Positions 20,867 to 30,996 are shown, counted from the first letter of the stretch. The stretch is DNA of 64,000 bases from Ariolimax columbianus (GCA_036924085.1 JAVGWX010000012.1:31364479-31428478), one strand, 5' to 3'. Made by a program: numbers and translations. The notes: generated by a model not told the origin, from the letters alone.

Positions 20867-21410
20867 TTAGTTAGTTTTCTTTCCACTTCTGCCGTTTAGC
20901 GTCGTGGGGAGCTTGAGTCGTCTATCCTGCGCCAAGTGCGTTGCGTCGGTCAATGTGATCCCTTGTCGTTGCACAATCACTCTTATGTTATCTATCCACC
21001 TACCTCGCGGCCGCCCCCTTGCCCTGTAGCCAGATCTACCAGCATTGTAAGCCATCAGTGGAAGATGATGAGGGTGCATTCTCATGAGATGACCAAACCA
21101 ACTTATTTTCTGCCTGGAAACGTATTCGGCACCAGACGAAGTGCCGACCATACTTCGAATGTCGTCATTTCGCACTCTGTCTCTTCTGGTAACACCGATG
21201 ACTTTCCTCAAACACATCATTTCACAAGACGAAATTCTGCTCTCGCACGACCTTGACAGAGGCCATGTTTGGCACTGGTAGCACAAAATCGGCATAATTA
21301 TACTGTTTATCAGCTGTTGCTTTATTGCCAAACTAATGCTCGGGTGTCTAAGCAATGGGGACAGCTGATAAGTCACCGCAGATGCTTTCTGGAAATAATT
21401 CATTGCTAAA
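20867..21410 (-). pseudogene. non-LTR retrotransposon reverse transcriptase C-terminal region, 178-codon frame
   Basis: The minus-strand frame 20,867-21,403 begins in an MNYFQKASAVTYQLSPLLRH region and continues with KQQLINSIIMPILCYQCQTW. It then holds MCLRKVIGVTRRDRVRNDDI, KISWFGHLMRMHPHHLPLMA and RARGRPRGRWIDNIR. This is the conserved region after the reverse transcriptase core in RTE-like and related LINEs (the 'WFGHLMRM' and 'GRPRGRWIDNI' blocks). The polymerase core and endonuclease are absent, so this is a 5'-truncated copy. The frame is still open, suggesting it is less decayed than its neighbours. Confidence 0.8.
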
Positions 21411-21524
21411 TGTCACCAACATTCTGATTCTACTTTCACCTCCATCTAAAGCAACGGGCCACCATTACATTTGATCACTTTGCTGGGATTATTTATCCAA
21501 GCATTCACGGTGGTGCTTTCAATA

Positions 21525-21922
21525 GTAATGGTTCATGGGAAGTAAGCCCATTCAAAATGTCTGTGTGCTGAACTTGATGCACAAGGGCTACAACTCACAA
21601 AACACAGTTCAACGCAATCCGTCTTGTAATGGTTCATGGGAAGTAAGCCCATTCAAAATGTCTGTGTGCTGAACGTGATGCACTGAGCTACAACTCACAA
21701 AACACAGTTCAACGCAATCCGTCTTGTAATGGTTCATGGGAAGTAAGCCCATTCAAAATGTCTGTGTGCTGAACGTGATGCACTGAGCTACAACTCACAA
21801 AACACAGTTCAACGCAATCCGTCTTGTAATGGTTCATGGGAAGTAAGCCCATTCAAAATGTCTGTGTGCTGAACTTGATGCACTGGGCTACAACTCACAA
21901 AACACAGTTCAACGCAATACGT
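21525..21922. repeat. minisatellite, about 4 units of 100 bp
   Basis: 'gtaatggttcatgggaagta' occurs at 21,525, 21,626, 21,726 and 21,826. Units also contain 'cccattcaaaatgtctgtgt' and 'cagttcaacgcaatccgtct'. The first unit is 101 bp. Differences between units are few ('gaacttgatg' versus 'gaacgtgatg', one inserted 'agg'). Confidence 0.95.
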
Positions 21923-21954
21923 CTCGAGGTCAGGTCATCCAGTAACTGGTGAGG

Positions 21955-22200
21955 TCATTGGGGCCCCCATGAAGACACCCCGAGATCCCATGCCACCCTT
22001 TCCATGTCCGCGGCCGCTGCCTGTGCCTCCTCTGGTCGGAGATTGGTCCATTCTTTTATGTTGTCCTTCCACATCTTTCTCAGACGGCGTGGCGTCTTCG
22101 TCGTCCGACTTTTACCTTCCCGAGCAGGATGGTTTTTGCAAGACCGTTTGACCTTGATATGTGGCCGTACCAAACGAGTTTCCGTCTTTTGACCGAATTT
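21955..22200 (-). pseudogene. LINE 3' end fragment (second lineage)
   Basis: Minus-strand frame 21,955-22,173 reads KVKRSCKNHPAREGKSRTTK and RKMWKDNIKEWTNLRPEEAQ. The block 'W(K/E)DNIKEWT' preceded by an R/K-rich 'G(K/R)RxRGRP'-like stretch marks the C-terminal tail of many LINE reverse transcriptases. Only the tail is left. It lies beside the 20.87-21.41 kb copy, but its sequence differs, so it is a separate insertion. Confidence 0.65.
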
Positions 22201-22301
22201 CCGTCTTTTGACCGTTACAAAGAGGTCTTAGGAAACTAAAAATAAGTCGAGGCTACGGTGGTACTGTGGATTAAAATACCGTGTAAAAACATACATTGGT
22301 A

Positions 22302-22450
22302 TCTTCTTCTTCTGCGTTCGTTCTCAGTCCCCTGCTGGCAAGTCCTGAACAGGGCTTTGCAAGAAGCAGTCCGGATTACGTTGTGTTGCTAGCTTACAGC
22401 TTGACTGCGATATTTGCACCTTTCGGTCCGACACACCCGTCTTCGGCAGG
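22302..22450 (-). mobile_element. REP-B 3' half, reverse
   Basis: Starts with a TTC tail at 22,302, followed by 'tgcgttcgttctcag', 'caagtcctgaacagggcttt', 'gtgttgctagcttacagctt', 'gactgcgatatttgcacctt' and 'tcggtccgacacacccg'. 5'-truncated. Confidence 0.8.
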
Positions 22451-22694
22451 ATACATAGGTATGATCAGATAACGCGCTGAGACGAAAACGGAAACGAAAC
22501 GTACGTTACGGACAAAGATCTTCATCAGGGACAACAAACAACAAATGAGCTAACAAACCATAAGAGGAAGAGATGAATACATGAAATAGAGATATGAACA
22601 CATACATTTGTCAGAGAGGACACTTAGCTGGAAAGGACATAAGTGCTCGACACGTGGGTCTTCTCTCTAGTGGGCCATACCCATACTTTTCCTT

Positions 22695-22711
22695 CCCCCC
22701 CCCCCCCCCCC
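22695..22711 (+). repeat. poly-C tract (C17)
   Basis: Seventeen C, followed by 'aacggaaaaaaac'. A similar C-tract plus A-rich context is found at 14,482 and 30,966. Confidence 0.95.
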
Positions 22712-22739
22712 AACGGAAAAAAACGAACACGACGAAGTT

Positions 22740-22890
22740 GTTATCACCATGCACAACCCTCTTTAGCTCTCTTTTATAACATGCTTAGAAGGTTTAAAGT
22801 GGTTCTATTCGTTCAGCTCCAGGTACAGCTCAGGCGAACCTAATATTCATTTGCCCTTTTTGATCCATTCGAACAACTGGGCCCACCACT
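22740..22890 (-). mobile_element. REP-E element, reverse
   Basis: 'catgcacaaccctctttagc', 'aacatgcttagaaggttt' and 'aagtggttctattcgttc' match the reverse copies at 26,815-26,890 and 53,035-53,095. The element boundary on the right is unclear. Confidence 0.5.
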
Positions 22891-23129
22891 AAAGATGACC
22901 GCTCTGTATAAAATATATATCCGAGAATTTGTAGTGCTAGTTTATGTTGCTCTCTTTTTGTTAGTCACACCTTGTAGTTGTCAAGAGGTCTTGTGCAGAC
23001 AAACAGGTGATTGCCATGTTGTATGTCTGCAGGAGCGACCATACTATTCGGTAGAAATTTCCGTTTGCTTTAGAATCTTTGCTCTGACAGCGGCTAACAG
23101 CCCGCATTTTTCGGTTTAGAACTGCCAAA

Positions 23130-23602
23130 GGATGACCTGCAGTGGTCATCGATCAATAGCTGACTGCTGGCGTCAGGGCCAGTGAACCAGAACTGACAAG
23201 ACCCTTCTACACTTCCGCGCGGTGATCTTGGATAACAGGCTGCAACAGAGCAGACTAGCTAATGAGAAGGGATTGAAGAGGGGAGGCTAACCCGGTACCC
23301 ACAAATTCCTGCTGAAGTCGGACCGATAGTTGTTCCACGGACAACATCCTGCTACTTGCAACGACCTTCGTCTGGGCTTGGTAGCGGGAGATTGAGAACG
23401 GTAAGGGCTTGGTCGCGGGAGATTGACAACGGTAATGGCTTGGTAGCGGGAGATTGAGAACGGTAAGGGCTTGGTGGCGGGAGATTGACAACGGTAATGG
23501 CTTGGTAGCGGGAGATTGAGAACGGTAAGGGCTTGGTGGCGGGAGATTAACAAAGGTAAGGGCTTGGTAGCGGGAGATTGAGAACGAACGAAGAATAATG
23601 AG
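23130..23602 (+). mobile_element. REP-B element with its 3' terminus amplified
   Basis: 5' landmarks 'cctgcagtggtcatcgatca', 'gctgactgctggcgtcaggg' and 'aacaggctgcaacagagc' lead through 'aacccggtaccc' and 'tgctgaagtcggacc'. There is then an internal deletion of the 'gtgcaaata...tgtaaac' segment. The terminal motif 'gcttggtagcgggagattga' is present seven times in tandem (see next entry). The last copy runs into the family's normal end 'gagaacgaacgaagaa'. Confidence 0.85.
23374..23590 (+). repeat. minisatellite, 7 units of 31 bp from the REP-B 3' end
   Basis: Units start at about 23,374, 23,405, 23,436, 23,467, 23,498, 23,529 and 23,560. Two variants alternate: 'ttggtagcgggagattgaga' and 'ttggtggcgggagattgaca', giving a 62-bp dimer pattern in the middle. 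Both reverse frames through the array are open (155 and 117 codons) but are artefacts of the repeat. Confidence 0.95.
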
Positions 23603-23754
23603 ACCTGCCAAGGGATCTTTTCCTTCCACCGAGTGAACACAGGATTTCCGAGTGTACCGAACGTATCCGATAGGTATAGGTGTCGATTTAACTTGTTTGA
23701 GACCAGAGGAAATTCGAAACATGATTCGAACTATTCATTGGCGTACCTGAGAAG

Positions 23755-23910
23755 GTGGACTGGGGTTCCCCTTTCTTAGTGCAATGCGAGGTACCGAAGT
23801 AAGACCACGGCTATAGGGATTACAGTGTCAATACCTCGTTAGTCTGACTGCTGTTACACAGTCAGTTTCCAGGGGTCTTGGTTAGTGTGTTTCAACTGAC
23901 CATGGTTAGT
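23755..23910 (-). mobile_element. REP-D element, middle part, reverse
   Basis: 'ggattacagtgtcaatacct', 'cgttagtctgactgctgtta' and 'tttccaggggtcttggttag', then 'tgtttcaactgacc', match the reverse order at 34,780-34,885 and the forward copy at 56,190-56,280 when complemented. Confidence 0.6.
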
Positions 23911-24565
23911 ATTTGCTCTCTGGCGTCATAGGCAAACTGAATCCGAGCAGTTGCAGTGTCAGTTTATGTAGCAACACGATTACATAAAGATATTGCTACC
24001 CACATGCACAACATTCTTTAGCCGCCTTTCACGATATGTATTAGAAGCAACAATAAGCCTATTCTTTCCTCCTTGAGTAGCAACTGGTCAGAATTTTACC
24101 GTTTTCGTACATTTCCATCTCTGTGGCTTCCTTTGTTTTTGTTTGTCCCCACTAAGTTTCACAAGTGGCTCTATCCTACACTAAATACAATCAAAAATGG
24201 GTTCTCTAGACCCAAACCAAGCGAGACTTCTGTAATTATCAGTAGCGCGAGGCCACTATCCATTGCTAAGCGACCCCCAAGCTACAGACAAATGGACTTT
24301 TACTAAAAGTACCTCCATCGCCCAATATAGACCCTAGCGGCATTCTCCTGGCAAAATAGATTAGCCTGTTCAACACTAGGGTCGTTGTACGAAACTACTC
24401 GTGTCGAGTGCGTCACTCTTGGCGGATTTTCACTTGAAGTATGCTGTAGTGTATCTTCTTTTAATCACGTGTCGTCCAGAAGAAGTTGGATCTCCGTCCT
24501 GGTTGCTGTAGTGTAATGTAAGGCTTCTCTGTAGACTCACCACTGACAAAGGAGAGGGACGTGGG
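23911..24565. other. unassigned DNA with a possible REP-E scrap
   Basis: 'catgcacaacattctttagc' at 24,003 resembles the REP-E reverse start. No gene is recognised in the rest; short frames at 24,073-24,306 and 24,430-24,642 have no motif. Confidence 0.45.
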
Positions 24566-24569
24566 GGAG

Positions 24570-24715
24570 AGGAGGTGTGGTAGAGATGATCCACTAACTC
24601 GCTGCCCAGGCTGTTGTAGCATAATCTGTTTGTCAGGTGCACGGCTTGGATGTCAAGTGGGGGTCTTTGACCAGCATGTTTGAACTGACCCAGACGCGAC
24701 TTGGCACTCTATATA
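24570..24715 (-). mobile_element. REP-D fragment, reverse
   Basis: 'tcgctgcccaggctgttgta', 'gtgcacggcttggatgt' and 'ggtctttgaccagcatgttt', then 'gaactgaccc', match the copy at 37,470-37,570. Confidence 0.6.
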
Positions 24716-24761
24716 CCAGGGGTTCTCAAAAGGGAGGGAATACACCCCCCCCCCCCCGAGA

Positions 24762-25030
24762 ATTCCGCGGCAAAGTGGTTAAGCCGTCGGCCTCGTGATC
24801 AGGTGGTGTAGGTTCGACTCCGGACTCCCCTGCATCTCGTAGTCGACCCCTAGTCGTCTTGTTCCTGACTTGCCACTGGGGTAGGGCGGCTCGAGACGAG
24901 AGAGTGAGGATAAAAAGTAGCGCAGTTAATCCTTACTAAAAATAGCGCTAGCAAATAAATTATGCCATCATCGTCTGCGATGGGCGGTGGCCTTACTCCC
25001 CTAAAACCGAGGGGAATTGTGACCACTATT
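24762..25030 (+). mobile_element. REP-G: tRNA-like head plus about 190-bp body (SINE or tRNA pseudogene)
   Basis: A-box-like 'cggcaaagtggttaag' (24,769-24,784) and a perfect B-box-like 'ggttcgactcc' (24,811-24,821) are spaced as in a tRNA. The predicted anticodon loop region 'cctcgtgatcagg' could present TGA or nearby triplets, but the acceptor and D-stem pairing is poor. The downstream part ('gtcttgttcctgacttgcc' to 'ccgaggggaattg') has the look of a SINE body. Only one copy lies in the window, so SINE status is inferred. A C13 tract (24,745-24,757) precedes it. Confidence 0.55.
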
Positions 25031-25435
25031 CAGAAAAGTGTAATGTCCTGCATACTATTTTGATTACACCTTTTAAGTTTGACTATCTTGGTAAGGGGAT
25101 AATGATATTTTTATCAAAGGTGAAAGGGGAGAAATGAAGAAAAGGGCTGCACTTTGGTAAATCTAACTGATATGGTTGTGGCTACCAATCAAGATATACA
25201 ATAAATCAACTCCATTCAACAAACATATACTGGTACGTCTCTGTTATCGCAACAGAGTAGAAACAAAACCCCAGGTTACGACCACAAGACCGCCCTGGAC
25301 CAAAGAACAAGCAAAATCATTTAACAATTCACAAAATAAACAAAGATAGTGGAACAAATCACAAAACAAAGATAGTGGAACAAATAACAAAATAAACAAA
25401 GCTAGTGGAACAAATAACAAAATAAACTGGGTCCC
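25031..25435. other. unassigned AT-rich DNA
   Basis: No gene recognised. 'caaataacaaaataaac' and 'gatagtggaacaaat' repeat two to three times at 25,330-25,430, just before the 45-bp array. Confidence 0.55.
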
Positions 25436-25438
25436 GCG

Positions 25439-25800
25439 GATACTGACCGACCACTATAAGGAAGAACGCATGGGGTGGAGTTTGATGCTGACCGACCACC
25501 ACAAGGAAGAACGCATGGGGTGGAGATTGATGCTGACCGACTACCATAAGGAAGAACGCATGGGGTGGAGTTTGATGCTGACCGACCCCCATAATGTAGA
25601 ACGCATGGGGTGGAGTTTGATGCTGACCGACCGCCATAAGGAAGAACGCATGGGGTGGAGTTTGATGCTGACCGACCGCCATAAGGAAGAACGCATGGGG
25701 TAAAGTTTGATGCTGACCGACCGCCATAAGGAAGAACGCATGGGGTGGAGTTTGATGCTGACCGACCGCCATAAGGAAGAACGCATGGGGTGGAGTTTGA
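25439..25800. repeat. minisatellite, 8 units of 45 bp
   Basis: Units contain 'gatgctgaccgaccgccata', 'aggaagaacgcatggggtgg' and 'agttt'. Because 45 is a multiple of three, four frames stay open (196, 172 and 81 codons reverse, 77 codons forward). None has features of a protein beyond the repeat. Confidence 0.95.
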
Positions 25801-26039
25801 GACACTTGCTGCGTTATTAGGTGGAGGGTGATGTATTTGTTGCGCATAGTGGCAGGCAATGAAACTTGGTGCCACCACTTTGAGCCGCGCAGCAAAACAG
25901 AAAGTACGCAGTGCAGACATTCAGGATCACCAAAACACAACAAATTCAAATAATAGGTTTCCGGAGAACGTTATACTGACATAATTTTTTGAACATGAAG
26001 AGCTTTTGCCGGCGGACTTTAAAGAGCCTGGCATGAACA

Positions 26040-26580
26040 TCCAATGCTATCCTCTATAAGGACATACTAGACACGATGCTTAAAGCCATCACGAATAAGC
26101 TACCCGGCATGCTTTCACACGTTGGGATTCTGTTGCAAGTCTGCTCGCCCATGTGACAAGAACATTGCGCAGGAAACGATAGTACGGAAAAGGCGGGAAG
26201 CTCTGCCACACTCAGCCTACAGTACCGATCTGCCACCATGTGACTTTAATTTTTTCCGACCCCTAAAAAAGCTCTAAAGAGAATAAAAAGACTATAATCC
26301 ACCCCGATGCAGGTGCCATTGCTGAGATAACCAAATGGTCCAATGACCAACCAAAGATTGTTTTTCTTTCTAGGATGGAATCCACCGTTTCCCCCAAGCA
26401 GTGGGATACGTGTCTGAACGACTACAGTGATTTCTTATAAGGCCCCTGGTGCATGTTTGTTTCTTAACAATTACTCTGTTTAATTCCCCCCACACCTGCT
26501 GATGTACCTTTCATTCATACGTTTGTAAGAAAATCATTGGGACAGTTTCATTTGGTTACGCCTCGCACATAGCAACTGCA
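26040..26580 (+). pseudogene. mariner-like transposon, 3' half with terminal inverted repeat
   Basis: Degraded forward translation over 26,080-26,450 shows LPGMLSHVGILLQ (the 'H-D-N-A-R-P-H' region is lost), 'STDLPPCDFNFF' in parts, 'LKKALKRIK' and 'DQPKIVFLSRMESTVSPKQW'. This is the C-terminal order of mariner transposases, including the third catalytic aspartate region. Many stops and shifts are present. The end at 26,546-26,574 ('gtttcatttggttacgcctc') is the complement of the terminal repeat at 16,736, so both belong to one family. Confidence 0.75.
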
Positions 26581-26804
26581 AGACAGATGATATAACTGGT
26601 GCGTGTCGAGGCTGGTTATTGAGCCAACGCCCCAAACAGCTATGCTACGCGCATGAAGCGAGTGATGTTAAGGATGATTATTCATATTTTCGCTCCCAGT
26701 GAAGCATAGGGGCACCACCACATCGTGCATCTTGACAAGAAATTCGTATTTGAGTATTCACAGTGGCAGTTTCGATAACGATGGTTTTACATGATGAGTT
26801 TGCT

Positions 26805-26900
26805 AGCCCAATGCTCAACCCTCTTTAGTCACTTTAACGACATTCTTGGGAGGTTAAAGTGGTCCTATTCTTTCCAATTCGGGTACCATTCAGGCACAAG
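26805..26900 (-). mobile_element. REP-E element, reverse
   Basis: 'ctcaaccctctttagtcact', 'acattcttgggaggttaaag' and 'tggtcctattctttccaa' match 53,030-53,095 closely. Confidence 0.55.
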
Positions 26901-27218
26901 GTGAGTCTTGTTGTTTTTCACTCCAGCCGGAGTACAGTGCCAGGTGACCTCCTTAAGAACGCATGCGCCTTAAAATTGGGTAGGTTACAAACAAAAAGAT
27001 ATGCCACTTTTAAGCTTCAGCTTCATATTGTAACAAATGTCTCCCCAATTTTTTTTGTCTAAACATCGATCGTTCGACAGGATGGTAACTTGATAACAAA
27101 AATGGGACGAGTGAGCCATTCACACTCCACTCTAGTACAGCAAATTGTGTCTGGAATGGAAATACAGCAGGGTCACCCCCATACGGAAGGGTAAGTTCAA
27201 GACAACCTGGCCGAAAAT

Positions 27219-27480
27219 GTGAAAATCGGCGGAAAGCAGAAATGGTTGGAAAACGAAAATAGTCTAGAAGTGAATATCGGTGAAAAACAAAAATGGTTGG
27301 AAAACGAAAATAGTCTAGAAGTGAATATCGATGAAAAACAAAAATGGATGGAAAACGAAAATCGTCCAGAAGTGAATATCGGTGAAAAACAAAAATGGTT
27401 GGAAAACGAAAATAGTCCAGAAGTGAATATCGGTGTAAAACGAAAATAGTCCAGAAGTAAAAATCGACGAAAAGTGAAAA
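27219..27480. repeat. minisatellite, about 4-5 units of 51 bp, decaying into 15-bp words
   Basis: Units contain 'gtgaatatcggtgaaaaaca', 'aaaatggttggaaaacgaaa' and 'atagtctagaa'. To the right the array decays into 'gaaaatcgatgaaa' words. The forward 76-codon and reverse 113-codon frames are by-products. Confidence 0.9.
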
Positions 27481-27599
27481 TCGATGAAATGTGAAAATCG
27501 ATGAAAAGTTAAAATAGTCGAAAATGGAAAATCATCGAAATACGAGTTATTTCGGTCAATTGAAAATACAATACGTGATACCATTTGTACCTTGTGATA

Positions 27600-27850
27600 T
27601 TCTTCATCCTCTTCTTCGGCGTTTGTCCTGAGAAGGCTGTCGTTACGCTGTGTCATAGTTTACAGCAAGACTACATTGTCTGCGTCATTCGGCTGAAGCC
27701 ACCCGATTTCAGCCCACCATTTTGGTGACCAGGTTTGCCTTCCCTATTCGATTAATATTCTCTTAGTCAGGCTGCATCCTGTCTGTTGTCGGGATCGCCA
27801 CTTCGAGGCGGAACAGGGTCTTGGTCAGCTGACCAAGTATGAGTCGTTGA
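27600..27850 (-). mobile_element. REP-B element, reverse, continuous with the 33-bp array
   Basis: In reverse orientation: tail remnant 'tcttcatcctcttcttcgg' on the left, then 'gctgtgtcatagtttacagc', 'ccgatttcagcccaccattt', 'aggctgcatcctgtctgttg' and 'gggatcgccacttcgaggcg', and 'gggtcttggtcagctgacc'. The 5' part of the element then merges without a break into the minisatellite at 27,843. Confidence 0.75.
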
Positions 27851-30376
27851 CCCTGGTACAACCAGCCAGCTATGATTCCCTGACCCTGGTACATCCAGCC
27901 AGCAATGATTCACTGACCCTGGTACAACCAGCCAGCAATGATTCACTGACCCTAGTGCAAACAGCCAGAAATGATTCACTGACCCTGGTACAACCAGCCA
28001 GCAATGATTCACTGACCCTGGTGCAAGCAGCCAGCAATGATTCACTGACCCTGGTGCAAGCAGCCAGCAATGATTCACTGACCCGGGTGCAAGCAGCCAG
28101 CTATGATTCACTGACCCGGGTGCAAGCAGCCAGCAATGATTCACTGACCCGGGTGCAAGCAGCCAGCAATGATTCACAGACCCTAGTGCAAGCAGCCAGC
28201 TATGATTCACTGACCCGGGTGCAAGCAGCCAGCAATGATTCACTGACCCTAGTGCAAGCAGCCAGCAATGATTCACTGACCCGGGTGCACGCAGCCAGCA
28301 ATGATTCACTGACCCGGATGCAAGCAGCCAGCAATGATTCACTAACCCTAGTGCAAGCAGCCAGCAATGATTCACTGACCCTAGTGCAAGCAGCCAGCAA
28401 TGATTCACTGACCCTAGTGCAAGCAGCCAGCAATGATTCACTGACCCTAGTGCAAGCAGCCAGCAATGATTCACTGACCCTAGTGCAAGCAGCCAGCAAT
28501 GATTCACTGACCCTAGTGCAAGCAGCCAGGTATGATTCACTGACCCTAGTGCAAGCAGCCAGCAATGATTCACTGACCCTAGTGCAAGCAACCAGCAATG
28601 ATTCACAGACCCTAGTGCAAGCAGCCAGCAATGATTCACAGACCCTAGTGCAAGCAGCCAGCAATGATTCACTGACCCTGGTGCAAGCAGCCAGGTATGA
28701 TTCACTGACCCTAGTGCAAGCAGCCAGGTATGATTCACTGACCCTAGTGCAAGCAGCCAGCAATGATTCACTGACCCTGGTGCAAGCAGCCAGCAATGAT
28801 TCACTGACCCTGGTGCAAGCAGCCAGCAATGATTCACTGACCCTAGTGCAAGCAGCCAGCAATGATTCACTGACCCTAGTGCAAGCAGCCAGCAATGATT
28901 CACTGACCCTAGTGCAAGCAGCCAGCAATGATTCACTGACCCTAGTGCAAGCAGCCAGCAATGATTCACTGACCCTAGTGCAAGCAGCCAGGTATGATTC
29001 ACTGACCCTAGTGCAAGCAGCCAGGTATGATTCACTGACCCTAGTGCAAGCAGCCAGCAATGATTCACTGACCCTAGTGCAAGCAGCCAGCAATGATTCA
29101 CAGACCCTAGTGCAAGCAGCCAGCAATGATTCACTGACCCTAGTGCAAGCAGCCAGCAATGATTCACTGACCCTAGTGCAAGCAGCCAGCAATGATTCAC
29201 TGACCCTAGTGCAAGCAGCCAGCAATGATTCACTGACCCTAGTGCAAGCAGCCAGCAATGATTCACTGACCCTAGTGCAAGCAGCCAGCAATGATTCACA
29301 GACCCTAGTGCAAGCAGCCAGCAATGATTCACAGACCCTAGTGCAAGCAGCCAGCAATGATTCACAGACCCTAGTGCAAGCAGCCAGCAATGATTCACAG
29401 ACCCTAGTGCAAGCAGCCAGCAATGATTCACTGACCCTAGTGCAAGCAGCCAGCAATGATTCACAGACCCTAGTGCAAGCAGCCAGCAATGATTCACTGA
29501 CCCTAGTGCAAGCAGCCAGCAATGATTCACTGACCCTAGTGCAAGCAGCCAGCAATGATTCACTGACCCTAGTGCAAGCAGCCAGCAATGATTCACAGAC
29601 CCTAGTGCAAGCAGCCAGCAATGATTCACTGACCCTAGTGCAAGCAGCCAGCAATGATTCACAGACCCTAGTGCAAGCAGCCAGCAATGATTCACAGACC
29701 CTAGTGCAAGCAGCCAGCAATGATTCACTGACCCTAGTGCAAGCAGCCAGCAATGATTCACAGACCCTAGTGCAAGCAGCCAGCAATGATTCACTGACCC
29801 TGGTGCAAGCAGCCAGGTATGATTCACTGACCCTAGTGCAAGCAGCCAGCAATGATTCACAGACCCTAGTGCAAGCAGCCAGCAATGATTCACAGACCCT
29901 AGTGCAAGCAGCCAGCAATGATTCACAGACCCTAGTGCAAGCAGCCAGCAATGATTCACTGACCCTAGTGCAAGCAGCCAGCAATGATTCACTGACCCTA
30001 GTGCAAGCAGCCAGCAATGATTCACAGACCCTAGTGCAAGCAGCCAGCAATGATTCACTGACCCTAGTGCAAGCAGCCAGCAATGATTCACAGACCCTAG
30101 TGCAAGCAGCCAGCAATGATTCACTGACCCTAGTGCAAGCAGCCAGCAATGATTCACAGACCCTAGTGCAAGCAGCCAGCAATGATTCACTGACCCTAGT
30201 GCAAGCAGCCAGCAATGATTCACTGACCCGGGTGCAAGCAGCCAGCAATGATTCACAGACCCTAGTGCAAGCAGCCAGCAATGATTCACAGACCCTAGTG
30301 CAAGCAGCCAGCAATGATTCACTGACCCTAGTGCAAGCAGCCAGCAATGATTCACTGACCCTAGTGCAAGCAGCCA
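27843..30376. repeat. large minisatellite, about 77 units of 33 bp
   Basis: Main unit: 'ctgaccctagtgcaagcagc' plus 'cagcaatgattca'. Variants are 'cagaccctag' for 'ctgaccctag', 'gtatgattc' for 'caatgattc', 'cccgggtg' for 'ccctagtg' and 'ccctggtacaacc'. Unit length is a multiple of three and stop-free in several frames, giving an 884-codon forward frame (27,847-30,501) and reverse frames of 878 and 725 codons. I find no start context, domain or composition that favours one of them. 'cccgggtg' and 'ggtacaacc' variants cluster at the left edge. Confidence 0.97.
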
Positions 30377-30499
30377 TCTATGAGTCGCTGTCATCTCATT
30401 CACTATCGTGTCTCCGGCCTACACACTGTCATACACCAACCGAGATGTACCAGCGTTTAAAATATTACAACCACTGTAACCTACCAAGTATGGTGTTCT

Positions 30500-30650
30500 A
30501 AAGAAGGTTGCAGAAGGGACACGCAAGATGACCATATAAAACTACTGAAACCCCCACTACAACATCTCGGATACAGGATTCCTGCAAATGGGTCAGCTGT
30601 AGTGGTGACCCTATACTTCAGCTTGAGCCAAAAGGGTAGCCACCAGGACT
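30500..30650 (+). mobile_element. REP-E element, diverged
   Basis: 'gtaaaactact'-type sequence, 'cccactacaacatctcgg', 'atacaggattcctgcaaatg', 'gtcagctgtagtggtgaccc' and 'tatacttcagcttgagcc' follow the order of 37,780-37,870. Confidence 0.55.
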
Positions 30651-30654
30651 GTCA

Positions 30655-30850
30655 TATATTACTATGTTAGGGGCAACATACTTACCAAGACCCCTCATCA
30701 CGTCCACATCTTGCATCTGAAAATAGGCTTTGTTATAGCAGCTTGACCAAGAGATAGACAACATACTTCTATACAAAAGCCTTGCATTGCACTTCAGCGA
30801 GGAGGACCCAGGTTTACCTTCTTCAGTATACCCCGGTATGTAAGAAATGT
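30655..30850 (+). mobile_element. REP-D-related element, diverged
   Basis: 'ccaagacccctcatcacg', 'aaaagccttgcattgcactt' and 'aggaggacccaggtttacct', then 'accccggtatgtaagaaa', parallel 48,010-48,190 in a diverged form. Confidence 0.5.
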
Positions 30851-30871
30851 CACTGCAAAAGCACTACTAGA

Positions 30872-30964
30872 GGCAATGTGTCAGAGATTTAACATAATTT
30901 TCAAAAACAAATTACACGCCATAGACCCCAAACATTGTCATATATGTTGTGTGAAATAGAGCTT

Positions 30965-30994
<30 letters not shown>
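30872..30994. repeat. REP-J copy followed by C20 and A9 tracts
   Basis: 'ggcaatgtgtcagagattta' and 'aaacattgtcatatatgttg' repeat the sequence at 14,752-14,845. They are followed by 20 C (30,966-30,985) and nine A (30,986-30,994). Confidence 0.8.

Positions 30995-30996
<2 letters not shown>

Noticed and set aside
24762..24835. functional tRNA gene (Ser-like by anticodon position)
   Set aside because: A and B boxes are good, but stem pairing is poor and a SINE-like body follows, so I list it as REP-G.
25359..25949. 196- and 172-codon reverse frames with 15-residue repeats
   Set aside because: By-products of the 45-bp array, open in four frames at once.
27843..30376. CRISPR-like array
   Set aside because: The repeats are directly adjacent with no unique spacers, and the setting is an animal genome. 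The same holds for the other arrays.
27847..30501. 884-codon forward frame (and 878/725-codon reverse frames) as a repetitive protein gene
   Set aside because: All three overlap a 33-bp minisatellite with no stops in those frames. Open frames on both strands over the same bases, a start or end within flanking SINE sequence, and no domain make a real gene unlikely.
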